A stretch of DNA of 58,289 nt from Pseudoalteromonas luteoviolacea NCIMB 1942 (GTDB taxonomy: Bacteria > Pseudomonadota > Gammaproteobacteria > Enterobacterales > Alteromonadaceae): the NCBI RefSeq assembly GCF_001625595.1, contig NZ_AUXT01000153.1:1-58289 (forward strand), given 5' to 3'. Shown piece after piece: positions 24,874 through 33,669 of the stretch (its first letter is position 1; the number at the start of each line of letters is the position of its first letter). Under the pieces are notes generated by a model. It made no database searches. It was given only the letters and a program-made list of their open reading frames with translations, and had not been told where the DNA came from. The position numbers were made by a program, and so were the translations under genes.

Positions 24874-26007
24874 TTACTCCACTTCCCACTCGTGTAAAGC
24901 ATCACCAAGCAATTGTTTGCGCCAACCTTGAAACAAATCTGGTTTAATCATTTTTTTACGCTGCTCTTTAGACAGCTTCCAGTTCCAACTGATAACTTGG
25001 TTGATCTGTTTTTTCGACGCCAGCACGTCAATCGGGATGCCCTGCTTTTGAGCCTCGATAGAAATGAGTCCTTTAATATCTTTGGCAGCTTTTTTATACC
25101 CAGCAAAGTCAATTAAGCGCTTAACTTTTTTGGGCAGAACATCGTCAGACACTGACTTTCCTGCATCTATGCACGCAAGAATTTCTTTACCAGAACGATT
25201 CACTTCCATCGCTTCAACTTCTGGGATATTGCGCATACTCGCAAGAGATGAAGGACGTCGCTTGGCGATCTCAACCATATTGAGCTCTTTTAATATAAAG
25301 TTTACCGATATATTTTTCGTTTCAGCTTTATTCAAACGCCAAGCTGCAAGCTCTCTAAGAACCGCCAAATCCCTGCCCCGCAGTTGCCATACATTTTTGA
25401 TATTTAAATAGACATATTCATCAGGTGTACGGAACGCGCGCTTTTCAGATATCAGTTTACTCTCTGATATAACGATATCGTTAAAGCCATTTTGCTGAAT
25501 TTTTTCCACAATGCGTTCGTAGCATGGAAGCAAATAGTATACATCCGCAGCGGCGTATTCCAGCTGTTTACTAGACAGAGGCCTTTTCAGCCAGTCGGTA
25601 CGAGACATACTTTTGTCAATCTCGATACCCAATAAGTTTTTCACCATATTGGCAAATCCAACGCAGTTACCTTCACCTAATAACTGCAACGCAAACTGTG
25701 TATCAAAAAGCGGTGATGGACATATACCTGCAAAGTTTTGAAAGACTTCAATATCTTCTGATGGAGAATGGATAACTTTCATGATGTCAGGTGCAGTAAA
25801 TAAAGCCCAAAGTGCTGAAAAATCAAGTTCAATTAAAGGATCTATCAACGCTAAATGCTCACCGTCATAGACCTGAAAAAGAGCGCTTTCAGGGTACAGT
25901 GTTCTTCGACGCATAAACTCGGTATCAATGGCCAACACCTTACTACCCGATATTAGATTGATAAACTCATTTAATTCAACTTGATTCTGAATAAACCGAT
26001 ACTGCAC
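24874..26007 (-). CDS. rnd: Ribonuclease D
   Basis: A 3'-5' exoribonuclease that trims tRNA precursors and other stable RNAs. The 377 residues compare with 375 in E. coli. The DEDD catalytic motifs are visible: LAIDTEFMRR (Asp28, Glu30), VIHSPSEDIEVFQNF, and YAAADVYYLLPCYERI near 170-185. One or two HRDC-type domains follow (about 210-370, RGRDLAVLRELAAWRLNKAE and a second helical bundle). It lies downstream of fadD, separated by an intrinsic terminator, an order common in gammaproteobacteria. Confidence 0.95.
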   Translation of the reverse strand: MQYRFIQNQVELNEFINLISGSKVLAIDTEFMRRRTLYPESALFQVYDGEHLALIDPLIELDFSALWALFTAPDIMKVIHSPSEDIEVFQNFAGICPSPLFDTQFALQLLGEGNCVGFANMVKNLLGIEIDKSMSRTDWLKRPLSSKQLEYAAADVYYLLPCYERIVEKIQQNGFNDIVISESKLISEKRAFRTPDEYVYLNIKNVWQLRGRDLAVLRELAAWRLNKAETKNISVNFILKELNMVEIAKRRPSSLASMRNIPEVEAMEVNRSGKEILACIDAGKSVSDDVLPKKVKRLIDFAGYKKAAKDIKGLISIEAQKQGIPIDVLASKKQINQVISWNWKLSKEQRKKMIKPDLFQGWRKQLLGDALHEWEVE

Positions 26008-26027
26008 TTTTACTCCTTCGCTATAGC

Positions 26028-26056
26028 GAAAAAAAACCGGCTTTCGCCGGTTTTTT
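26028..26056 (-). terminator. Terminator of fadD
   Basis: On the minus strand AAAAACCGGC / GCCGGTTTTT encloses a short GAAA-type loop and runs into T8, directly after the fadD stop. The near-symmetry also allows function on the plus strand. Confidence 0.88.
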
Positions 26057-27706
26057 TTATTTTAACGCCCTACGTAGAATTTTTCCTACGTTCGTCTTTG
26101 GCAGTTCATCTCTAAACTCAACCATTTTCGGAACTTTGTAGTTTGTTAGGTTTTCACGACAATGCGCTATTATATCTTTTTCTGACAAAGATTGATCTTT
26201 TCTGACAACAAAAACTTTTACTTGTTCGCCACTTACTTCATGAGGTACACCTATCGCCGCAACTTCCAGTACGCCATCGTGACTTGCGACAACTTCTTCT
26301 ATCTCATTCGGGAAGACATTGAAGCCAGAGACTAAGATCATATCTTTCTTACGATCAACGATATAAAAGAAGCCTTCATCATCATATGTTGCGATATCGC
26401 CAGTCGCAAACCAGCCGTCTTGTAAACACTCAACAGTCGCGTCAGGTCGATTATAATAACCCGCCATAACCTGAGGACCTTTTACCAACAATTCACCAGG
26501 TTCACCTTTTGGCGCTTCGTCACCATTTTCCAAAACCACTTTAAGATCTGTGCTTGGTGCAGGCAAACCAATTGACCCATTGTAGCCTTCTAAATCAAGA
26601 GGGCTAATTGTCACCAACGGCGCACATTCGGTTAATCCGTAGCCTTCTAACAAACGTGACTTTGTCACAGCCTGCCAACGCTCGGCAACTGGCCGTTGAA
26701 CGGCCATGCCTCCGCCTAGTGATACTTTTAGGTTTGAAAAATCTAAATCCGCAAAACCGTCAGTGTTAAGTAAACCGTTAAATAGCGTGTTAACACCCGT
26801 GATTACGGTAAACGGGTACTTAGCCAAGTCCTTAACAAAGCCCACCATGTCTCTCGGGTTAGTAATCAGGATATTGTGACCACCATACTTCATAAAAGTT
26901 AAGCAGTTAGCGGTCAATGCAAAAATATGGTAAAGCGGTAAAGCAGTAATAACGACTTCTTTGCCCTTATCTAACACTTTATCCAAGCAACCCGACACCT
27001 GCTCCAAGTTTGCAACCATGTTGCCATGTGTAAGCATTGCGCCTTTAGAAACACCAGTCGTACCACCTGTGTATTGCAAAAATGCAAGGTCGTCTTGCGT
27101 TACTTGAGGCTTTTTATAGCCACTCAAGTCTGCCGCGACGACTTGTGAAAATGGGATTGCGTTAGGTAATGTATACGCTGGTACCATTTTCTTTATTTTC
27201 TTAACAACAAAATTGACTAGGTGCTTTTTCACACCCCCGAGTAAATCACCGATTTGCGTCAACACAATGTGTTTTACGTCGGTTGCGGGTAACGCTTTTT
27301 CTAATGTGCTGGCAAAGTTTGCCAATATAAATATGGCCTTTGCTTCTGAGTCATTAAGCTGATGTTCTAACTCTCGTACTGTGTACAGTGGGTTTACGTT
27401 AACCACCGTACAACCTGCGCGTAATACACCCAATATAGTGATAGGTGTTTGCAATAAATTTGGCATCATAACAGCGATTTTGTCGCCTTTGCCTAATTTG
27501 AGTGTATTCTGTATATAACTTGCTACAGCTTTAGTTGCATTATCAATCTCTTGATAAGTAAGCGTTTTGCCCATATTTGAATAAGCTGGTAATTGGGCAT
27601 AATTGGTGAAACATTCGTCTATTAATTCTAGCAGCGAGTTGTAGTGTTCTGGGTCAATCGTTGCCGGCATACCTTCTGGATAGCGCTTTAGCCAGATTTT
27701 TTCCAC
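26057..27706 (-). CDS. fadD: Long-chain-fatty-acid-CoA ligase
   Basis: It activates fatty acids to acyl-CoA through an acyl-AMP intermediate, the entry step of beta-oxidation, and is peripheral at the inner membrane. The 549 residues compare with 561 in E. coli. The AMP-binding signature [19 protein letters not shown] (about 212-230) is present, with [34 protein letters not shown] and the C-terminal catalytic Lys region [13 protein letters not shown]. An upstream alpha/beta hydrolase gene lies 118 bases away on the same strand. Confidence 0.95.
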   Translation of the reverse strand: MEKIWLKRYPEGMPATIDPEHYNSLLELIDECFTNYAQLPAYSNMGKTLTYQEIDNATKAVASYIQNTLKLGKGDKIAVMMPNLLQTPITILGVLRAGCTVVNVNPLYTVRELEHQLNDSEAKAIFILANFASTLEKALPATDVKHIVLTQIGDLLGGVKKHLVNFVVKKIKKMVPAYTLPNAIPFSQVVAADLSGYKKPQVTQDDLAFLQYTGGTTGVSKGAMLTHGNMVANLEQVSGCLDKVLDKGKEVVITALPLYHIFALTANCLTFMKYGGHNILITNPRDMVGFVKDLAKYPFTVITGVNTLFNGLLNTDGFADLDFSNLKVSLGGGMAVQRPVAERWQAVTKSRLLEGYGLTECAPLVTISPLDLEGYNGSIGLPAPSTDLKVVLENGDEAPKGEPGELLVKGPQVMAGYYNRPDATVECLQDGWFATGDIATYDDEGFFYIVDRKKDMILVSGFNVFPNEIEEVVASHDGVLEVAAIGVPHEVSGEQVKVFVVRKDQSLSEKDIIAHCRENLTNYKVPKMVEFRDELPKTNVGKILRRALK

Positions 27707-27824
27707 TCTTAGCTCCTGTATTCTCGTTCTTTTTTTATATTTACCTTAAAGCAAATAAGGCTCTTAAACAATTGAGTAAATACTCTAAACCTTGGATGTT
27801 CCCATATTTCTCGCAAAGTTACAA

Positions 27825-28700
27825 TCAACAACCACGCGCCTTTTCAATGTGGGAGACGATCTCAAGTACTATTTGTTTGGGGTTTTCCATGTGGCAATGA
27901 TGTCCACCAGCAACATTGGTTACTTTAACCCTATCAAAACACGAAAGAAATTTTTTCATGTTGTCACGCATCTGTGCATATCCATGTTTAGGTAAGATAA
28001 GCATAGTGTCTACTGAAATTTTATCTAATAAACTCTGCGCCTGTTCCTGATTAAAGCGCATAGTTGATGTCAATTTTAGCCTAGGATCTGAAGTTAAGGC
28101 ATACTCTTTACCATTACTTTTTATACTGCGTGACATCAAAGTTTCCGCAAGCTCCTCAGAGAAGTCAGATACACTCGCACGTGCTTTAATAATACTTTGT
28201 CTGTCTGAAAACCACCTAGTATTTTGCTCAGACAACCTTTCTCGTTCATTAAATGCTTTAAGCAGGTTTTGCTTTGCACTTTGTGAGCTTTGGTATATCA
28301 GGCCAATACCATCGATCAAACTCAAAGTGCGTACCTTATCAGGGTATAAGCTTGTTAACAAATTTGCGATTAACGCCCCCATTGAGTGGCCAACAAAATG
28401 CGCTTTGTCTATGTTAGCCGCTTTCATAAAACAAATAACATCATAAACATATTCAACAAAATAATATGAAGCGTCAGGAGACTTCCAAGCTGACTTACCG
28501 TGGCCCGGAAAATCTAACAAATACCATGTAAATTTGTCTGTCTCTTTTTGCGTAAGCTCATCTGCAAGCGGTTTATAACTATTACCATTGTCTAACCATC
28601 CGTGAAGACATATTACGGCTTCACTACCACTGCCTAGCTGTTGCCAAGCGAAGCCACCTTCTAAATAGTCTTTCATCTTGTTTTTTTTATTAATCAACAT
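27825..28700 (-). CDS. Alpha/beta hydrolase
   Basis: A 291-residue cytosolic alpha/beta-fold hydrolase. The oxyanion-region motif ICLHGWLDNGNSY (about 30-42) is followed by LLDFPGHGKSAW, the nucleophile elbow VGHSMGALIANLL (Ser about 105), and a late GGHHCHMENP that supplies the catalytic His. An internal ATG eight codons in (28676) is an alternative start; neither has a strong ribosome binding site. It precedes fadD on the same strand, so an esterase or thioesterase role in acyl metabolism is plausible but unproven. Confidence 0.82.
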   Translation of the reverse strand: MLINKKNKMKDYLEGGFAWQQLGSGSEAVICLHGWLDNGNSYKPLADELTQKETDKFTWYLLDFPGHGKSAWKSPDASYYFVEYVYDVICFMKAANIDKAHFVGHSMGALIANLLTSLYPDKVRTLSLIDGIGLIYQSSQSAKQNLLKAFNERERLSEQNTRWFSDRQSIIKARASVSDFSEELAETLMSRSIKSNGKEYALTSDPRLKLTSTMRFNQEQAQSLLDKISVDTMLILPKHGYAQMRDNMKKFLSCFDRVKVTNVAGGHHCHMENPKQIVLEIVSHIEKARGC

Positions 28701-28816
28701 TTAAAGATATTCATCATAACCACATTTCGATATGATCATACGCGATATAATCTGAGCGTTTAAGCTAATAATTAAAATTTGTTATCACACTTCAATGTTC
28801 TCATCTGACGTGTGTG

Positions 28817-28847
28817 CTTACATGCTTGTTACACACATGTGTATAAA
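28817..28847 (+). promoter_or_regulatory. Pho-box-like promoter of the alkaline phosphatase gene
   Basis: CTTACATGCTTGTTACAC (28817-28834) is an 11-base-period repeat of TTACA-type units, similar to the second E. coli pstS Pho box (CTTACAT ... CTGTCAC). TATAAA follows seven bases later (28842-28847), with no -35 element. The layout resembles the promoter at 8988-9019. Inferred from motif and gene function. Confidence 0.45.
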
Positions 28848-28887
28848 AAACGCTTACAATCAAACACGGGAAATCGAAGGAAAAACT

Positions 28888-30180
28888 ATGTCACGCAAAT
28901 TATCGGCTGTTGCAGCGGCAGTCTCCTTACTAAGCAGTAGCCAACTAATCGCGGCACCAAAAAACATCATCTATATGATTGGAGATGGAATGGGCCCAGC
29001 TTATACAACTGCGTATAGATATTACAAAGACGACAAACAAACTAAGACTGTAGAACCAACGGTTTTCGATTCAATTTTGGTCGGTATGGCTCATACCTAT
29101 CCTGATGACAATACAGTGGTAACGGATAGTGCCGCAGGCGCTACGGCTCTGAGTACCGCAACTAAAAGCTATAATGGTGCCATTGCAGTAGACACTGAAA
29201 AGAAACCATTGAAAACCATGCTACAAATGGCAAAAGAGCGAGGGAAAACAACGGCGCTAGTTGCAACTTCACAAATCAATCATGCAACGCCTGCAAGCTT
29301 TGCAGCTCACAACGAGTCACGCAGAAATTATAATGAAATCGCTGATGACTACATTGATGTAAAAGTGGCCGGAAAACTACCTGTTGACTTAATGCTTGGG
29401 GGCGGAACCAAGTACTTTATTCGTGAAGATAGAAACCTAATTTCTGAGTTTCAGCAATCAGGGTATCAATATTTAGATGACCTAGACGCGCTCAATACGA
29501 TTAATGCAATACCGGCCATTGGGTTGTTTGCCGAACAAGGTATGCCTTATGCCATCGATAAGCATCCGAAAAGGCTAGAGAAAATGACCGAAAAAGCCCT
29601 GTCGTTGCTTGATAATGATAAGAACAAACAAGGTTTTTTTATTATGATCGAAGGAAGCCAAATTGACTGGTGTGGTCACGCTAATGACATTGCATGTGCA
29701 ATGAATGAAATGGATGATTTTGCAAAATCTATTTCTATTGCTAAGGCCTATGTTGATAAAAACCCGGATACGCTCCTGATCATTACTGCTGATCATTCAA
29801 CCGGTGGCTTAACTCTAGGCGCTGACGGCGACTATCGCTGGGAAAGAGATGTTGTTGCAAATATAAAGGCATCAGTGAAAAAAATTGCGAAGACGATTAA
29901 GGACAGCAAAAGCATAAAAGAAGATTGGAAGGCTTTAACTAACATAGACTTTACCCCTGAAATTGAAAAAGCGCTTAAAGAAGCAAAAGCAGGTGGTGAA
30001 CAGGCGTTGTACACATCTATCAATAAAATTATCAATGACGCGAGTTTTACAGGCTGGACTACAGGCGGACACACTGCTATTGACGTTCAAGTATTTGCGC
30101 ACGGAAATGGCCGCGAACATTTCATTGGCTCACAAAATAATACGCAAATTGCTGAAAAACTGATTTCATTTATAAAATAA
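28888..30180 (+). CDS. Alkaline phosphatase, PhoA-type
   Basis: The protein has 430 residues from the ATG at 28888, which has AAGGA at proper spacing and gives a signal peptide (about 1-22, ending LIAAP); longer frames upstream lack one. The alkaline phosphatase core motifs are present: IYMIGDGMGPAYTTAYRYY with the metal ligand Asp33, the nucleophile in VVTDSAAGATALSTA (Ser81), MIEGSQIDWCGHANDI, ITADHSTGG, and a final WTTGGHTAIDV with His. It should release phosphate from organic monoesters in the periplasm. A Pho-box-like promoter and a downstream terminator make it a single-gene unit. Confidence 0.93.
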   Translation: MSRKLSAVAAAVSLLSSSQLIAAPKNIIYMIGDGMGPAYTTAYRYYKDDKQTKTVEPTVFDSILVGMAHTYPDDNTVVTDSAAGATALSTATKSYNGAIAVDTEKKPLKTMLQMAKERGKTTALVATSQINHATPASFAAHNESRRNYNEIADDYIDVKVAGKLPVDLMLGGGTKYFIREDRNLISEFQQSGYQYLDDLDALNTINAIPAIGLFAEQGMPYAIDKHPKRLEKMTEKALSLLDNDKNKQGFFIMIEGSQIDWCGHANDIACAMNEMDDFAKSISIAKAYVDKNPDTLLIITADHSTGGLTLGADGDYRWERDVVANIKASVKKIAKTIKDSKSIKEDWKALTNIDFTPEIEKALKEAKAGGEQALYTSINKIINDASFTGWTTGGHTAIDVQVFAHGNGREHFIGSQNNTQIAEKLISFIK

Positions 30181-30187
30181 TGCATCT

Positions 30188-30222
30188 AGTAAGGGCCACG
30201 AAAATTGGCCCTTCTTACTTTA
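30188..30222 (+). terminator. Terminator of the alkaline phosphatase gene
   Basis: An AAGGGCCA / TGGCCCTT stem with a 7-base loop is followed by CTTACTTTAT, a weak T-tract. Confidence 0.7.
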
Positions 30223-30314
30223 TCTACCACTCTAAAAGTACCTCCAACCACCAGTGCAGGGTAATCATTCAGCCCCACAAAATCTCACCCCCAAAAATTA
30301 GGTTACAAATTGAG

Positions 30315-30354
30315 CCAAAAAAAATAATTTATTGACACCTTATTAGGTCAATAA
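30315..30354 (-). terminator. Terminator of the EIIC-EAL gene
   Basis: A minus-strand stem TTATTGAC / GTCAATAA is followed by ATTATTTTTTTT, about 135 bases past the stop at 30488. The rest of the 30223-30487 gap holds nothing recognisable. Confidence 0.6.
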
Positions 30355-30487
30355 CTAAGCATTTGAAATTTTGACGCTTTATTATATTTTCACACTCTAC
30401 AGTATGACTTCTGCTTTGACTGCCAAAGTTTAAATCCATTTAGGTTTAGATTCTCTTCAACTAAAAATGATCAATCTGAATTAAGCC

Positions 30488-32569
30488 TTACGTGCTCGTC
30501 GCATGATCATTATCTGCATCTGTTTTTTGAGCAACGGGAGAATTTTCGCCTAAACCTTTAGTCATATACAGATATATAGCTTCTTCAACCGGCATCGCTT
30601 TAAAGTATAGAAAACCTTGCACACAGTCTATGTGGGATTGCTTCACCACTTGCTCTTCATCCGTTGTTTCTACCCCCTCAGCTACGAGTTTAAAACCTAG
30701 CTTTGAGATCATTTCGGAGAGGTTTGTATATAAAGAAATAGACTTACTATTAAGCTGCTCAGGTAACAAGCTCCTATCAAGTTTAATAGTCGAGATATTC
30801 AACTTAGATAAAACCGACAGACATGAGTAACCAGTTCCAAAATCATCCATTGCGCAATCAATCTTATTTTTCTTTAAGGAATCTACTACCGATACAGTCT
30901 TATTAAAGTCCTCTATGTAACTAGACTCTAGCAACTCGACTTCAACCTGCTCAGGGAACTTCGAAAATGCCTTGATAATACGGCGATAGCCACCTGTCAG
31001 AAGGTTTTTGGGTGATATATTAAAACTGATTTTAGGATGCAGCTGAAGTTTTGAAAATTGTTCCAAATCTATCTCAAGCTGGTCGATGACATAGTTATCG
31101 ATAATATGTAGTAAATTGTGCTGCTCAAGCGTTTCTAAAAACCATGGTCCAGATATCGTGCCGTCTTTGTTGGTGAGCCGAAGCAAAGCTTCAAACCCTA
31201 CAACTTGCTTATTATAGGGGTTGATTTTAGGCTGATAAAACAAGGTCAATGCACCTTGATTTAACGCTTCTGTAACCTCTTTCAGACTGTGAGCATTAAT
31301 CTGTTCTTTTCGCTGAGTAGCACTGTATGAGCCCTCTGCACCCTCTTCAATTAGCCTGCCCGCAGTGTAGCGTTTCATCAGCACATCTAACGCCTTACCA
31401 GACAAATTGTTATCACGGTTAGCTTTAAGAAATGGAAAGTAAATTAAAGCATTTAATAGCACTAAAAATAGCTGTAGTAGTATTCCCCTAAAGCTTTCGG
31501 TTAATAACCAAGCATTAATAAATATAGGCGTAAACCAAGGTATTTCGTGTACATATTGGATAGATACAAAACCAGAGTAAAACGCAAAATATGCAATGCT
31601 CGCATTTATTAAAGGACAAAGTAAAAATGGTAATAATATGTATGGGTTAAAGACAATAGGTAACGCATAAATCATTACCTCACTTATATTAAACACCGCT
31701 AAAGGAGATGAAATAGCCGCGATTCTTTTTTCGTGTTGACCTTTTTTAAGAAAAACTGCAGCGACTATCAATCCCCATATACAGCCAGTGCCGCCTAAAA
31801 TCACAAAGCCGGTGAAAAAGTTATAACTGATTAAATCTGGAAGTACATAATAGCTAGTCAATTCGCTAGATACCAATATATGGTATGTATTATCTCCATG
31901 CACCCCCATAAACCAAAGTAAATGAGCTATTAGAAGCTGCATTGACAACTTCTCAAACACATTCCAATGAGGGTTTAATGAACGCAGTGTTTCCACAGAT
32001 GCCTCGGCGGCAAGGTCAATGTATGGAAATAAAAGTAAAACTACAATGGTTACAATAAGGTATGGCAAGATGAGGTTCAAATGCTTTCTCAAAAACAAGC
32101 TAATTGAGCTAACTCCAACCAAACGGAAAATCTTTAATCTTTCTAAGTAGGAGAGAAAGTAACAACACACGACCGGCATCAGTAATGAATACAGCGCTCC
32201 CATTCGGTGATTTATGGCGAGTTCATTACCTGAAATAGTAATATAACCTGTTGTCGCAGTAAAACAGGTGAAGACCAAAATTGGGCTTGCAATTGTATGA
32301 ACTTTCAAGTTTTTAGAAAGGTAGTAACTGAAAGACATTAAGGTTAATACTGGGAAAATCCCCCATACTAGAGTATTAAAATCTTCTAGAAATTGGTGCT
32401 CAACCCCCTTCATCGATATATTTAGCCATTGATTTATAAGGGAGATAAGCGAGGCAACAATGAAAAAAGGAATTAATGCAATATACCCTTCCCGCAGAGA
32501 AAGAATTACGGTGTTAGATGATATTTTGAAGGCATATTGATTAAATTTACTCAGCAACGCTTTTGTCAC
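30488..32569 (-). CDS. PTS EIIC-like membrane domain fused to an EAL c-di-GMP phosphodiesterase
   Basis: A 693-residue fusion. Residues 1 to about 400 contain about ten hydrophobic segments of the EIIC (lactose/cellobiose-type) fold, with LREGYIALIPFFIVASL, LLWFMGVHGDNTYHIL and LAVFNISEVMIYALPIVFNPY, family marks near the sugar site. Residues from about 445 form an EAL domain with the expected active-site set: FEALLRL (460), FNISPKNLL, ELLESSYIED, CAMDDFGTGYS (575), TIKLDRSLL, LVAEGVETTDE and VQGFLYFKAM, so hydrolysis of c-di-GMP is likely. There is no EIIB or EIIA nearby, so the EIIC part may sense rather than transport a sugar. Monocistronic. Confidence 0.9.
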   Translation of the reverse strand: MTKALLSKFNQYAFKISSNTVILSLREGYIALIPFFIVASLISLINQWLNISMKGVEHQFLEDFNTLVWGIFPVLTLMSFSYYLSKNLKVHTIASPILVFTCFTATTGYITISGNELAINHRMGALYSLLMPVVCCYFLSYLERLKIFRLVGVSSISLFLRKHLNLILPYLIVTIVVLLLFPYIDLAAEASVETLRSLNPHWNVFEKLSMQLLIAHLLWFMGVHGDNTYHILVSSELTSYYVLPDLISYNFFTGFVILGGTGCIWGLIVAAVFLKKGQHEKRIAAISSPLAVFNISEVMIYALPIVFNPYILLPFLLCPLINASIAYFAFYSGFVSIQYVHEIPWFTPIFINAWLLTESFRGILLQLFLVLLNALIYFPFLKANRDNNLSGKALDVLMKRYTAGRLIEEGAEGSYSATQRKEQINAHSLKEVTEALNQGALTLFYQPKINPYNKQVVGFEALLRLTNKDGTISGPWFLETLEQHNLLHIIDNYVIDQLEIDLEQFSKLQLHPKISFNISPKNLLTGGYRRIIKAFSKFPEQVEVELLESSYIEDFNKTVSVVDSLKKNKIDCAMDDFGTGYSCLSVLSKLNISTIKLDRSLLPEQLNSKSISLYTNLSEMISKLGFKLVAEGVETTDEEQVVKQSHIDCVQGFLYFKAMPVEEAIYLYMTKGLGENSPVAQKTDADNDHATST

Positions 32570-32655
32570 ATCTAGGTTTTTCTTTTTACATTACCCAAAT
32601 AAATTTAGAATACAATCGCTACTTGTAATTTTTTACTGAAAATTATTCACGCTGC

Positions 32656-32946
32656 TCAAGCGTATACGTCAACACCGAGGAGTGACTGAACTTCAGAGCG
32701 TCTAAGCTGATTTTGAACTGATGAATATGCTTGAAGTGCTTTGCGTGAATTAAAATCAGGTTGGTCGTATATAACGTCTCGCCTGTTTTGTTGAAACTGC
32801 TCTGCTAATTTAACCCCTTCTTGGCTAAACTTAATCTCACTAGCAGGGTTAGAAGTAGATGGGCGTGATTCGGTAGGATTCTTCAACGCTCTTGAATCCA
32901 GCTGATATGTATGTTGATTTTGAACTACTTGATTAATTCTCATCAT
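32656..32946 (-). CDS. Small conserved-type hypothetical protein
   Basis: A 96-residue soluble, polar protein; ATG-ATG gives two adjacent starts. The N-terminal half is disordered-looking (PTESRPSTSNPASE). The C-terminal half is helical, and its tail, NSRKALQAYSSVQNQ then SLLGVDVYA, looks like a conserved motif of unknown function. It lies 36 bases downstream of tsaB on the same strand and may share its transcript. No function is proposed. Confidence 0.6.
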   Translation of the reverse strand: MMRINQVVQNQHTYQLDSRALKNPTESRPSTSNPASEIKFSQEGVKLAEQFQQNRRDVIYDQPDFNSRKALQAYSSVQNQLRRSEVQSLLGVDVYA

Positions 32947-32982
32947 TCACGCCCACTTTGTGCCTAATTTAAGGATAGAGGT

Positions 32983-33669
32983 TTATTCTCTACCTGGCAA
33001 TTTTTTCCACGTTACTGTGTCTCTTACGTAATGTGGCTGTGCATCTTGTGGCTCTACTGTATCGCCATTTTTAAAGGCTGCATCACCTAATACCAACATA
33101 TACTCAGAGCTCGGTAATGTAATGTTTTCTAATACATTCACCCCGATATTGGTCGCGGTATCTGGGTAGCTTTTCCATCCCGTCCCAACCGCTGCTACAT
33201 TATTGAAATTGGCTTCAATTGATTCAGGCTTTACTACAATTTCTTCTCTTTTGGCAGTAGCAAGACCGTTTGTACTTTTTTCAAAGTGACCCAGGTACAC
33301 TTCACCCATTCGAGCATCTATCGCACTGATCACTTCATTGCATCCATCTGAACCCATTGCTTGCTGCGCCATAGCCTGCAAAGTGGACACGCCACAGAGT
33401 TTAAGATTAGCAGAGTATGCTAAGCCTTGAGCTACTGAAACCCCTATTCTTACACCAGTAAAACTACCTGGACCGCGACCGTATACAATACCATCTAGAT
33501 CTTTTAAAGTGCAATTCGCCTTAGCGAGTAAAGACTCCACCAACGGTAAAATTTTTTGACTATGTTGTTGAGGACAGACTTCAAAATGAGTATGAGTTTC
33601 CCCATTAAAATGAAGCGCGAGGCTTAAAGCTTCTGTTGAAGCATCTAGGGCTAGCAAGTTATGTTTCAT
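32983..33669 (-). CDS. tsaB: tRNA threonylcarbamoyladenosine biosynthesis protein TsaB
   Basis: A 228-residue partner of TsaD in t6A synthesis on ANN-decoding tRNAs. It has the ASKHA-fold start LALDASTEALSLALHF, HSQKILPLVESLLA, and the signature IVYGRGPGSFTGVRIGVSVAQGLAYS (about 60-85). The length matches E. coli TsaB (231). Its start overlaps the end of the yoaA-like gene by 11 bases, implying coupling; the same order is found in E. coli. Confidence 0.95.
   Translation of the reverse strand: MKHNLLALDASTEALSLALHFNGETHTHFEVCPQQHSQKILPLVESLLAKANCTLKDLDGIVYGRGPGSFTGVRIGVSVAQGLAYSANLKLCGVSTLQAMAQQAMGSDGCNEVISAIDARMGEVYLGHFEKSTNGLATAKREEIVVKPESIEANFNNVAAVGTGWKSYPDTATNIGVNVLENITLPSSEYMLVLGDAAFKNGDTVEPQDAQPHYVRDTVTWKKLPGRE

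Noticed and set aside
30488..32569. Interpretation as a complete PTS transporter
   Set aside because: No EIIA or EIIB domain is in the protein or next to it, and the C-terminal half is an EAL domain.
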